64,000 nucleotides of DNA, from the NCBI RefSeq assembly GCF_040115645.1, contig NW_027096008.1, positions 620,001-684,000 of the forward strand. Reading direction: 5' to 3'. Source of the DNA: Euwallacea fornicatus. Lineage: Eukaryota; Arthropoda; Insecta; Coleoptera; Curculionidae. Below are positions 26,211-38,171 of the stretch, one piece after another. Each line of letters starts with the position of its first letter. Position 1 is the stretch's first letter. Made by a program: the position numbers and the translations under genes. The notes beneath the pieces are model-generated. The model was not told the DNA's origin, ran no database searches, and was given only the letters and a program-made list of their open reading frames with translations.

Positions 26211-28144
26211 TTCGGCAAATGTGGACCAAATTTCTTAAACAAAGTGTCAAATTAATTAGCTCGACGAGATTTTGAATATGTCACAACACAACATGATTGC
26301 ATCTTGTTGAATTTCCAAGAAAAATAGTACTTTATGTGCTCAAACACACAACTTTTGTGACTTTTCCAATTTTGAAGCTCGATAACATTGGCAAATGTGG
26401 ACCAAATTTGTTAAACAAAGTGTCAAATTAATCAGCTCGACGAGATTTTGAAGATGTCACAACAAATCATGATTGCATCTTGTTGAATTTCCAAGAAAAA
26501 TAGTACTTTATGTGCTCAAACACACATATTTTGTGACTTTTCAAACTTTGAAGCTCGATAACTTTGGCAAATGTGGACCAAATTTGTTAACCAAAGTGTC
26601 AAATTAATCATCTCGACGAGATATTTAAAATGACACAACAATTCATGATTGCATCTTGTTGAATTTCCAAGAAAAATAGTACTTTATGTGCTCAAACACA
26701 ACTTTTGTGACTTTTCCAATTTTGAAGCTCGATAACTTTGGCAAATGTGGACCAAATTTGTTAAACAAAGTGTCAAATTAATCAGCTCGACAAGGTTATG
26801 AAGATGTCACAACACATCATGATTATCTCTTGTTGAACTTCCAAGAAAAATAGTACTTTATGTGCTCAAACACACAACTTTTGTGACTTTTCAAACTTTG
26901 AAGCTCGATAACTTCGGCAAATGTGGACCAAATTTCTTAAACAAAGTGTCAAAGTAATCACCTCAACGAGATTTTGAAGATGTCCCAACACATCAGAATT
27001 GCATCTTGTTGAACTTCCAAGAAAAATAGTACTTTATGTGCTCAAACACACAACTTTTATGACTTTTCCAATTTTGAAGCTCGATAACTTTGGCAAATGT
27101 GGACCACATTTCTTAAACAAAGTGTCAAATTAATTAGCTCGACGAGATTTTGAATATGTCACAACACATCATGATTGCATCTTGTTGAATTTCCAAGAAA
27201 AATAGTACTTTATGTGCTCAAACACACATATTTTGTGACTTTTCAAACTCTGAAGCTCGATAACTTTGGCAAATGTGGACCAAATTTGTTACACAAAGTG
27301 TCAAAGTAATCACCTCAACGAGATTTTGAAGATGTCACAACAAATCGTGATTACATCTTGTTGAACTTCCAAGAAAAATAATACTTTATGTGCTCAAACC
27401 CACAACTTTTGTGACTTTTCAAACTCTGAAGCTCGATAACTTCGGCAAATGAGGACCAAATTTGTTAAACAAAGTGTCAAATTAATCAGCTCGACGAGAT
27501 TTTGAAGATGTCACAACACATCATGATTGCATCTTGTTGAATTTCCAAGAAAAATAGTACTTTATGTGCTCAAACACACAACTTTTGTGACTTTTCCAAT
27601 TTTGAAGCTCGATAACTTTGGCAAATGTGGACCAAATTTGTTAACCAAAGTGTCAAATTAATCAGCTCGACGAGATCTTTAAAATGACACAACACACCAT
27701 GATTACATCTTGTTGAACTTCCAAGAAAAATAGTACTTTATGTGCTCAAACACACAACTTTTGTGACTTTTCAAACTTTGAAGCTCAATAGCTTCGGCAA
27801 ATGAAGACCAAATTTGTTAACCAAAGTGTCAAATTAATCAGCTCGACGAGATTTTGAAGATGTCACAACACATCATGATTGCATCTTGTTGAATTTCCAA
27901 GAAAAATAGTACTTTATGTGCTCAAACACACAACTTTTGTGACTTTTCCAATTTTGAAGCTCGATAACTTTGGCAAATGTGGACCAAATTTGTTAAACAA
28001 AGTGTCAAATTAATCAGCTCGACAAGGTTATGAAGATGTCACAACACATCATGATTACCTCTTGTTGAACTTCCAAGAAAAATAGTACTTTATGTGCTCA
28101 AACACACATATTTTGTGACTTTTCAAACTCTGAAGCTCGATAAC
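26035..28144 (+). repeat. 12-monomer HOR block starting with a chimeric anchor
   Basis: This is homologous to 16891-19176 minus one unit. Its first monomer is a chimera (see separate entry). It includes the 174-bp unit at 26563-26736, a TGTCCCAACAC unit, the TAATAC/AAACCCAC unit, and a unit with GCTCAATAGC near 27784, where a CpG otherwise nearly constant has become CA. It ends with CGACAAGG before the last anchor of the window at 28145. Confidence 0.8.
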
Positions 28145-31100
28145 TTTGGAAAATGTGGACCAAATTTGTTACACAAAGTGTCAAAGTAATCACCTCAACG
28201 TGATTTTGAAGATGTCACAACACATCATGACTACATCTTGTTGAACTTCCAAGAAAAATAGTACTTTATGTGCTCAAACACACAACTTTTGTGACTTTTC
28301 AAACTTTGAAGCTCGATAACTTCGGCAAATGTGGACCAAATTTCTTAAACAAAGTGTCAAATTAATTAGCTCGACGAGATTTTGAATATGTCACAACACA
28401 TCATGATTGCATCTTGTTGAATTTCCAAGAAAAATAGTACTTTATGTGCTCACACACACATATTTTGTGACTTTTCAAACTTTGAAGCTCGATAACTTCG
28501 GCAAATGTGGACCAAATTTCTTAAACAAAGTGTCAAATTAATCAGCTCAACGAGATTTTGAAGATGTCACAACACATCAGAATTGCATCTTGTTGAACTT
28601 CCAAGAAAAATAGTACTTTATGTGCTCAAACACACATATTTTGTGACTTTTCAAACTTTGAAGCTCGATAACTTTGGCAAATGTGGACTAAATTTCTTAA
28701 ACAAAGTGTCAAATTAATCAGCTCAACGAGATTTTGAAGATGTCACAACACATCAGAATTGCATCTTGTTGAACTTCCAAGAAAAATAGTACTTTATGTG
28801 CTCAAACACACATATTTTGTGACTTTTCAAACTTTGAAGCTCGATAACTTTGGCAAATGTGGACCAAATTTGTTAACCAAAGTGTCAAATTAATCATCTC
28901 GACGAGATATTTAAAATGACACAACAATTCATGATTGCATCTTGTTGAATTTCCAAGAAAAATAGTACTTTATGTGCTCAAACACAACATTTGTGACTTT
29001 TCCAATTTTGAAGCTCGATAACTTTGGCAAATGTGGACCAAATTTGTTAAACAAAGTGTCAAATTAATCAGCTCGACAAGGTTATGAAGATGTCACAACA
29101 CATCATGATTACCTCTTGTTGAACTTCCAAGAAAAATAGTACTTTATGTGCTCAAACACACAACTTTTGTGACTTTTCAAACTTTGAAGCTCGATAACTT
29201 CGGCAAATGTGGACCAAATTTCTTAAACAAAGTGTCAAAGTAATCACCTCAACGAGATTTTGAAGATGTCACAACACATCAGAATTGCATCTTGTTGAAC
29301 TTCCAAGAAAAATAGTACTTTATGTGCTCAAACACACAACTTTTATGACTTTTCCAATTTTGAAGCTCGATAACTTTGGCAAATGTGGACCACATTTCTT
29401 AAACAAAGTGTCAAATTAATTAGCTCGACGAGATTTTGAATATGTCACAACACATCATGATTGCATCTTGTTGAATTTCCAAGAAAAATAGTACTTTATG
29501 TGCTCAAACACACAACTTTTGTGACTTTTCAAACTTTGAAGCTCGATAGCTTCGGCAAATGAGGACCAAATTTGTTAAACAGAGTGTAAAATTAATCAGC
29601 TCGACGAGATTTTGAATATGTCACAACACATCATGATTGCATCTTGTTGAATTTCCAAGAAAAATAGTACTTTATGTGCTCAAACACACATATTTTGTGA
29701 CTTTTCCAATTTTGAGGCTCGATAACATTGGCAAATGTGGACCAAATTTGTTAAACAAAGTGTCAAATTAATCAGCTCAACGAGATTTTGAAGATGTCAC
29801 AACAAATCATGATTACATCTTGTTGAACTTCCAAGAAAAATAGTACTTTATGTGCTCATACACACATATTTTGTGACTTTTCAAACTCTGAAGCTCGATA
29901 ACTTTGGCAAATGTGGACCAAATTTGTTAACCAAAGTGTCAAATTAATCATCTCGACGAGATATTTAAAATGACACAACAATTCATGATTGCATCTTGTT
30001 GAATTTCCAAGAAAAATAGTACTTTATGTGCTCAAACACACAACTTTTGTGACTTTTTCCAATTTTGAAGCTCGATAACTTTGGCAAATGTGGACCAAAT
30101 TTTTTAAACAAAGTGTCAAATTAATCAGCTCGACGATATTTTGAAGATGTCACAACAAATCATGATTGCATCTTGTTGAATTTCCAAGAAAAATAGTACT
30201 TTATGTGCTCAAACACACATATTTTGTGACTTTTCAAACTTTGAAGCTCGATAACTTTGGCAAATGTGGACCAAATTTGTTAACCAAAGTGTCAAATTAA
30301 TCATCTCGACGAGATATTTAAAATGACACAACAATTCATGATTGCATCTTGTTGAATTTCCAAGAAAAATAGTACTTTATGTGCTCAAACACAACATTTG
30401 TGACTTTTCCAATTTTGAAGCTCGATAACTTTGGCAAATGTGGACCAAATTTGTTAAACAAAGTGTCAAATTAATCAGCTCGACAAGGTTATGAAGATGT
30501 CACAACACATCATGATTACCTCTTGTTGAACTTCCAAGAAAAATAGTACTTTATGTGCTCAAACACACAACTTTTGTGACTTTTCAAACTTTGAAGCTCG
30601 ATAACTTCGGCAAATGTGGACCAAATTTCTTAAACAAAGTGTCAAAGTAATCACCTCAACGAGATTTTGAAGATGTCACAACACATCAGAATTGCATCTT
30701 GTTGAACTTCCAAGAAAAATAGTACTTTATGTGCTCAAACACACAACTTTTATGACTTTTCCAATTTTGAAGCTCGATAACTTTGGCAAATGTGGACCAC
30801 ATTTCTTAAACAAAGTGTCAAATTAATTAGCTCGACGAGATTTTGAATATGTCACAACACATCATGATTGCATCTTGTTGAATTTCCAAGAAAAATAGTA
30901 CTTTATGTGCTCAAACACACAACTTTTGTCACTTTTCAAACTTTGAAGCTCGATAGCTTCGGCAAATGAGGACCAAATTTGTTAAACAGAGTGTAAAATT
31001 AATCAGCTCGACGAGATTTTGAATATGTCACAACACATCATGATTGCATCTTGTTGAATTTCCAAGAAAAATAGTACTTTATGTGCTCAAACACACATAT

Positions 31101-31661
31101 TTTGTGACTTTTCCAATTTTGAGGCTCGATAACATTGGCAAATGTGGACCAAATTTGTTAAACAAAGTGTCAAATTAATCAGCTCAACGAGATTTTGAAG
31201 ATGTCCCAACAAATCATGATTACATCTTGTTGAACTTCCAAGAAAAATAGTACTTTATGTGCTCATACACACATATTTTGTGACTTTTCAAACTCTGAAG
31301 CTCGATAACTTTGGCAAATGTGGACCAAATTTGTTAACCAAAGTGTCAAATTAATCATCTCGACGAGATATTTAAAATGACACAACAATTCATGATTGCA
31401 TCTTGTTGAATTTCCAAGAAAAATAGTACTTTATGTGCTCAAACACACAACTTTTGTGACTTTTCCAATTTTGAAGCTCGATAACTTTGGCAAATGTGGA
31501 CCAAATTTTTTAAACAAAGTGTCAAATTAATCAGCTCGACGATATTTTGAAGATGTCACAACAAATCATGATTGCATCTTGTTGAATTTCCAAGAAAAAT
31601 AGTACTTTATGTGCTCAAACACACATATTTTGTGACTTTTCAAACTTTGAAGCTCGATAAC
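28145..31661 (+). repeat. Last anchor block, containing an 8-monomer tandem duplication
   Basis: Units 28145-28848 are the anchor followed by TTCGGC and CATCAGAATTGC units. The next eight units, 28849-30255, are repeated at 30256-31661. The order in both is the 174-bp GATATTT unit with ACATTTG, CGACAAGG, AGTAATCACC/CATCAGAATTGC, CACATTTC, CAGAGTGTAAAATT, a GAGGCTCG/ATTGGC unit with GCTCATACACAC, GATATTT, and TTTTTTAAAC/CGACGATATT. ACATTTG and GCTCATACACAC are found only in these two copies. Later changes separate them: the extra T in copy 1; CTTTTGTCAC near 30923 and GATGTCCCAAC near 31200 in copy 2. Confidence 0.88.
30042..30061 (+). other. Single 1-bp insertion (extra T)
   Basis: The sequence reads GACTTTTTCCAATT where all other CCAATTTT-class units have GACTTTTCC. 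It is the only net insertion in the window. The sister position in the following 8-monomer copy (about 31456) has the normal length, so the change arose after that duplication. It could also be a homopolymer sequencing error. Confidence 0.85.
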
Positions 31662-34600
31662 TTTGGCAAATGTGGACCAAATTTGTTAAACAAAGTGTCA
31701 AATTAATCAGCTCGACAAGGTTATGAAGATGTCACAACACATCATGATTACCTCTTGTTGAACTTCCAAGAAAAATAGTACTTTATGTGCTCAAACACAC
31801 AACTTTTGTGACTTTTCAAACTTTGAAGCTCGATAACTTCGGCAAATGTGGACCAAATTTCTTAAACAAAGTGTCAAAGTAATCACCTCAACGAGATTTT
31901 GAAGATGTCACAACAAATCATGATTGCATCTTGTTGAACTTCCAAGAAAAATAGTACTTTATGTGCTCAAACACACATATTTTGTGACTTTTCAAACTTT
32001 GAACCTCGATAACTTTGGCAAATGTGGACCAAATTTGTTAAACAAAGTGTCAAATTAATCAGCTCGACGAGATCGTTAAAATGACACAACACACCATGAT
32101 TACATCTTGTTGAACTTCCAAGAAAAATAGTACTTTATGTGCTCAAACACACAACTTTTGTGACTTTTCAAACTTTGAAGCTCGATAGCTTCGGCAAATG
32201 AAGACCAAATTTGTTAAACAAAGTGTCAAATTAATCAGCTCGACGAGATTTTGAAGATGTCACAACACATCATGATTGCATCTTGTTGAATTTCCAAGAA
32301 AAATAGTACTTTATGTGCTCAAACACACAACTTTTGTGACTTTTCCAATTTTGAAGCTCGATAACTTTGGCAAATGTGGACCAAATTTGTTAACCAAAGT
32401 GTCAAATTAATCAGCTCGACGAGATCTTTAAAATGACACAACAATTCATGATTGCATCTTGTTGAATTTCCAAGAAAAATAGTACTTTATGTGCTCAAAC
32501 ACACAACTTTTGTGACTTTTCAAACTTTGAAGCTCGATAACTTCGGCAAATGTGGACCAAATTTCTTAAACAAAGTGTCAAATTAATTAGCTCGACGAGA
32601 TTTTGAATATGTCACAACACATCATGATTGCATCTTGTTGAATTTCCAAGAAAAATAGTACTTTATGTGCTCAAACACACAACTTTTGTGACTTTTCCAA
32701 TTTTGAAGCTCGATAACATTGGCAAATGTGGACCAAATTTGTTAAACAAAGTGTCAAATTAATCAGCTCGACGAGATTTTGAAGATGTCACAACAAATCA
32801 TGATTGCATCTTGTTGAATTTCCAAGAAAAATAGTACTTTATGTGCTCAAACACACATATTTTGTGACTTTTCAAACTTTGAAGCTCGATAACTTTGGCA
32901 AATGTGGACCAAATTTGTTAACCAAAGTGTCAAATTAATCATCTCGACGAGATATTTAAAATGACACAACAATTCATGATTGCATCTTGTTGAATTTCCA
33001 AGAAAAATAGTACTTTATGTGCTCAAACACAACTTTTGTGACTTTTCCAATTTTGAAGCTCGATAACTTTGGCAAATGTGGACCAAATTTGTTAAACAAA
33101 GTGTCAAATTAATCAGCTCGACAAGGTTATGAAGATGTCACAACACATCATGATTACCTCTTGTTGAACTTCCAAGAAAAATAGTACTTTATGTGCTCAA
33201 ACACACAACTTTTGTGACTTTTCAAACTTTGAAGCTCGATAACTTCGGCAAATGTGGACCAAATTTCTTAAACAAAGTGTCAAAGTAATCACCTCAACGA
33301 GATTTTGAAGATGTCCCAACACATCAGAATTGCATCTTGTTGAACTTCCAAGAAAAATAGTACTTTATGTGCTCAAACACACAACTTTTATGACTTTTCC
33401 AATTTTGAAGCTCGATAACTTTGGCAAATGTGGACCACATTTCTTAAACAAAGTGTCAAATTAATTAGCTCGACGAGATTTTGAATATGTCACAACACAT
33501 CATGATTGCATCTTGTTGAATTTCCAAGAAAAATAGTACTTTATGTGCTCAAACACACATATTTTGTGACTTTTCCAATTTTGAGGCTCGATAACATTGG
33601 CAAATGTGGACCAAATTTGTTAAACAAAGTGTCAAATTAATCAGCTCAACGAGATTTTGAAGATGTCACAACAAATCATGATTACATCTTGTTGAACTTC
33701 CAAGAAAAATAGTACTTTATGTGCTCAAACACACATATTTTGTGACTTTTCAAACTCTGAAGCTCGATAACTTTGGCAAATGTGGACCAAATTTGTTACA
33801 CAAAGTGTCAAAGTAATCACCTCAACGAGATTTTGAAGATGTCACAACAAATCGTGATTACATCTTGTTGAACTTCCAAGAAAAATAATACTTTATGTGC
33901 TCAAACCCACAACTTTTGTGACTTTTCAAACTCTGAAGCTCGATAACTTCGGCAAATGAGGACCAAATTTGTTAAACAAAGTGTCAAATTAATCAGCTCG
34001 ACGAGATTTTGAAGATGTCACAACACATCATGATTGCATCTTGTTGAATTTCCAAGAAAAATAGTACTTTATGTGCTCAAACACACAACTTTTGTGACTT
34101 TTCCAATTTTGAAGCTCGATAACTTTGGCAAATGTGGACCAAATTTGTTAACCAAAGTGTCAAATTAATCAGCTCGACGAGATCTTTAAAATGACACAAC
34201 ACACCATGATTACATCTTGTTGAACTTCCAAGAAAAATAGTACTTTATGTGCTCAAACACACAACTTTTGTGACTTTTCAAACTTTGAAGCTCGATAGCT
34301 TCGGCAAATGAAGACCAAATTTGTTAAACAAAGTGTCAAATTAATCAGCTCGACGAGATTTTGAAGATGTCACAACACATCATGATTGCATCTTGTTGAA
34401 TTTCCAAGAAAAATAGTACTTTATGTGCTCAAACACACAACTTTTGTGACTTTTCCAATTTTGAAGCTCGATAACTTTGGCAAATGTGGACCAAATTTGT
34501 TAACCAAAGTGTCAAATTAATCAGCTCGACGAGATCTTTAAAATGACACAACACACCATGATTACATCTTGTTGAACTTCCAAGAAAAATAGTACTTTAT

Positions 34601-36763
34601 GTGCTCAAACACACAACTTTTGTGACTTTTCCAATTTTGAAGCTCGATAACTTTGGCAAATGTGGACCAAATTTGTTAAACAAAGTGTCAAATGAATCAG
34701 CTCGACAAGGTTATGAAGATGTCACAACACATCGTGATTACATCTTGTTGAACTTCCAAGAAAAATAGTACTTTATGTGCTCAAACACACATATTTTGTG
34801 ACTTTTCAAACTCTGAAGCTCGATAACTTTGGCAAATGTGGACCAAATTTGTTACACAAAGTGTCAAAGTAATCACCTCAACGAGATTTTGAAGATGTCA
34901 CAACACATCATGATTACCTCTTGTTGAACTTCCAAGAAAAATAGTACTTTATGTGCTCAAACACACAACTTTTGTGACTTTTCCAATTTTGAAGCTCGAT
35001 AACTTTGGCAAATGTGGACCAAATTTGTTAAACAAAGTGTCAAATTAATCAGCTCGACGAGATTTTGAAGATGTCACAATACATCAGAATTGCATCTTGT
35101 TGAACTTCCAAGAAAAATAGTACTTTATGTGCTCAAACACACAACTTTTGTGACTTTTCCAATTTTGAAGCTCGATAACTTCGGCAAATGTGGACCACAT
35201 TTCTTAAACAAAGTGTCAAAGTAATCACCTCAACGAGATTTTGAAGATGTCCCAACACATCAGAATTGCATCTTGTTGAACTTCCAAGAAAAATAGTACT
35301 TTATGTGCTCAAACACACAACTTTTATGACTTTTCCAATTTTGAAGCTCGATAACTTTGGCAAATGTGGACCAAATTTGTTAAACAAAGTGTCAAATTAA
35401 TCAGCTCGACGAGATTTTGAAGATGTCACAATACATCAGAATTGCATCTTGTTGAACTTCCAAGAAAAATAGTACTTTATGTGCTCAAACACACAACTTT
35501 TGTGACTTTTCCAATTTTGAAGCTCGATAACTTCGGCAAATGTGGACCACATTTCTTAAACAAAGTGTCAAATTAATTAGCTCGACGAGATTTTGAATAT
35601 GTCACAACACATCATGATTGCATCTTGTTGAATTTCCAAGAAAAATAGTACTTTATGTGCTCAAACACACAACTTTTGTGACTTTTCAAACTTTGAAGCT
35701 CGATAGCTTCGGCAAATGAGGACCAAATTTGTTAAACAGAGTGTAAAATTAATCAGCTCGACGAGATTTTGAATATGTCACAACACATCATGATTGCATC
35801 TTGTTGAATTTCCAAGAAAAATAGTACTTTATGTGCTCAAACACACATATTTTGTGACTTTTCCAATTTTGAAGCTCGATAACATTGGCAAATGTGGACC
35901 AAATTTGTTACACAAAGTGTCAAAGTAATCAGCTCGACGAGATTTTGAAGATGTCACAACAAATCATGATTGCATCTTGTTGAATTTCCAAGAAAAATAG
36001 TACTTTATGTGCTCAAACACACAACTTTTGTGACTTTTCCAATTTTGAAGCTCGATAACATTGGCAAATGTGGACCAAATTTGTTAAACAAAGTGTCAAA
36101 TTAATCAGCTCAACGAGATTTTGAAGATGTCACAACAAATCATGATTACATCTTGTTGAACTTCCAAGAAAAATAGTACTTTATGTGCTCAAACACACAT
36201 ATTTTGTGACTTTTCAAACTCTGAAGCTCGATAACTTTGGCAAATGTGGACCAAATTTGTTACACAAAGTGTCAAAGTAATCACCTTAACGAGATTTTGA
36301 AGATGTCACAACAAATCATGATTACATCTTGTTGAACTTCCAAGAAAAATAATACTTTATGTGCTCAAACCCACAACTTTTGTGACTTTTCAAACTTTGA
36401 AGCTCGATAACTTCGGCAAATGTGGACCAAATTTCTTAAACAAAGTGTCAAATTAATTAGCTCGACGAGATTTTGAATATGTCACAACACATCATGATTG
36501 CATCTTGTTGAATTTCCAAGAAAAATAGTACTGTATGTGCTCAAACACACATATTTTGTGACTTTTCAAACTTTGAAGCTCGATAACTTCGGCAAATGTG
36601 GACCAAATTTCTTAAACAAAGTGTCAAATTAATCAGCTCAACGAGATTTTGAAGATGTCACAACAAATCATGATTGCATCTTGTTGAATTTCCAAGATAA
36701 ATAGTACTTTATATGCTCAAACACACATATTTTGTGACTTTTCAAACTTTGAAGCTCGATAAC
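31662..36763 (+). repeat. Transition zone between the two HOR domains
   Basis: Zone 1 units (CGACAAGG, AGTAATCACC, GATATTT with the last CA deletion at 32894, TACATCAGAATTGC, CACATTTC) are interleaved with combinations that become regular downstream (CAGAGTGTAAAATT, ATTGGC with TTACACAAAG, AAATGAGGACC with GATCTTT). There is no TTTGGAAAAT anchor and no GACACTAC unit. Several private changes cluster here: GAACCTCGATAAC near 32002, ACCTTAACGAG near 36283, ACTGTATGTGC near 36531, CCAAGATAAATAG near 36692 and TTATATGCTC near 36710. A lower degree of homogenisation than on either side is inferred. Confidence 0.7.
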
Positions 36764-38171
36764 TTTGGCAAATGTGGACCAAATTTGTTAACCAAAGTGT
36801 CAAATTAATCATCTCGACGAGATCTTTAAAATGACACTACAATTCATGATTGCATCTTGTTGAATTTCCAAGAAAAATAGTACTTTATGTGCTCAAACAC
36901 ACATATTTTGTGACTTTTCAAACTCTGAAGCTCGATAACTTCGGCAAATGAGGACCAAATTTGTTAAACAAAGTGTCAAATTAATCAGCTCGACGAGATT
37001 TTGAAGATGTCACAACACATCATGATTGCATCTTGTTGAATTTCCAAGAAAAATAGTACTTTATGTGCTCAAACACACAACTTTTGTGACTTTTCCAATT
37101 TTGAAGCTCGATAATTTTGGCAAATGTGGACCAAATTTGTTAACCAAAGTGTCAAATTAATCAGCTCGACGAGATCTTTAAAATGACACAACAATTCATG
37201 ATTGCATCTTGTTGAATTTCCAAGAAAAATAGTACTTTATGTGCTCAAACACACAACTTTTGTGACTTTTCCAATTTTGAAGCTCGATAACTTTGGCAAA
37301 TGTGGACCAAATTTGTTAAACAAAGTGTCAAATGAATCAGCTCGACAAGGTTATGAAGATGTCACAACACACCGTGATTGCATCTTGTTGAACTTCCAAG
37401 AAAAATAGTACTTTATGTGCTCAAACACACAACTTTTGTGACTTTTCCAATTTTGAAGCTCGATAATTTTGGCAAATGTGGACCAAATTTGTTAACCAAA
37501 GTGTCAAATTAATCAGCTCGACGAGATCTTTAAAATGACACAACAATTCATGATTGCATCTTGTTGAATTTCCAAGAAAAATAGTACTTTATGTGCTCAA
37601 ACACACATATTTTGTGACTTTTCAAACTTTGAAGCTCGATAACTTTGGCAAATGTGGACCAAATTTGTTAACCAAAGTGTCAAATTAATCATCTCGACGA
37701 GATCTTTAAAATGACACTACAATTCATGATTGCATCTTGTTGAATTTCCAAGAAAAATAGTACTTTATGTGCTCAAACACACAACTTTTGTGACTTTTCC
37801 AATTTTGAAGCTCGATAACTTTGGCAAATGTGGACCAAATTTGTTAACCAAAGTGTCAAATTAATCAGCTCGACGAGATCTTTAAAATGACACAACAATT
37901 CATGATTGCATCTTGTTGAATTTCCAAGAAAAATAGTACTTTATGTGCTCAAACACACAACTTTTGTGACTTTTCCAATTTTGAAGCTCGATAACTTTGG
38001 CAAATGTGGACCAAATTTGTTAAACAAAGTGTCAAATTAATCAGCTCGACGAGATTTTGAAGATGTCACAACACATCATGATTACCTCTTGTTGAACTTC
38101 CAAGAAAAATAGTACTTTATGTGCTCAAACACACAACTTTTGTGACTTTTCCAATTTTGAAGCTCGATAAC
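36764..38171 (+). repeat. Two short anchor-to-anchor units (5 and 3 monomers)
   Basis: These are truncated forms of the zone 2 HOR. 36764-37643 contains the anchor, an AAATGAGGACC unit, a unit with the private GATAATTTTGGC head, a CAAATGAATCAG/CACACCGTGATTGC unit and a second GATAATTTTGGC unit (about 37463). 37644-38171 has only three units. GATAATTTTGGC (AAT for AAC at ph174-176) is found only at about 37110 and 37463, so those two units are sisters within this block. Confidence 0.8.

Larger units (their letters stand above)
4577..33067 (+). repeat. Eleven 174-bp monomers sharing a CA deletion
   Basis: The short units are 4577-4750, 10911-11084, 14253-14426, 17419-17592, 20057-20230, 24103-24276, 24277-24450, 26563-26736, 28849-29022, 30256-30429 and 32894-33067. 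Each reads CTCAAACACAAC where other units have CTCAAACACACAAC, a loss of one CA. All belong to the GATATTTAAAATGAC class with TTAACC. All but the first of the adjacent pair at 24103 are followed by a CGACAAGGTTATG unit. Two of them (28849, 30256) also share ACATTTG for ACTTTTG. The shared context argues for one original slip and spread by block duplication, not repeated slippage. GATATTT units without the deletion also exist (for example 20935). Confidence 0.92.
1..36763 (+). repeat. Zone 1: HOR domain anchored on the TTTGGAAAAT monomer
   Basis: Zone 1 is defined by variants absent or nearly absent downstream. These are the TTTGGAAAAT head linked to TTACACAAAG, AGTAATCACC and CAACGTGATT (last at 28145), CATCAGAATTGC (last near 35440), GCTCACACACACATA (last near 28450), the CGACGATATTTTG class, and a 2-bp CA deletion lineage. 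The anchor recurs at irregular multiples of 176 bp, so the HOR is not a single fixed period. It is a mosaic whose blocks have been duplicated, shortened and shuffled in whole-monomer steps. The zone carries all 12 indels found in the window. From 31.7 kb onward it grades into zone 2 variants. Confidence 0.85.
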
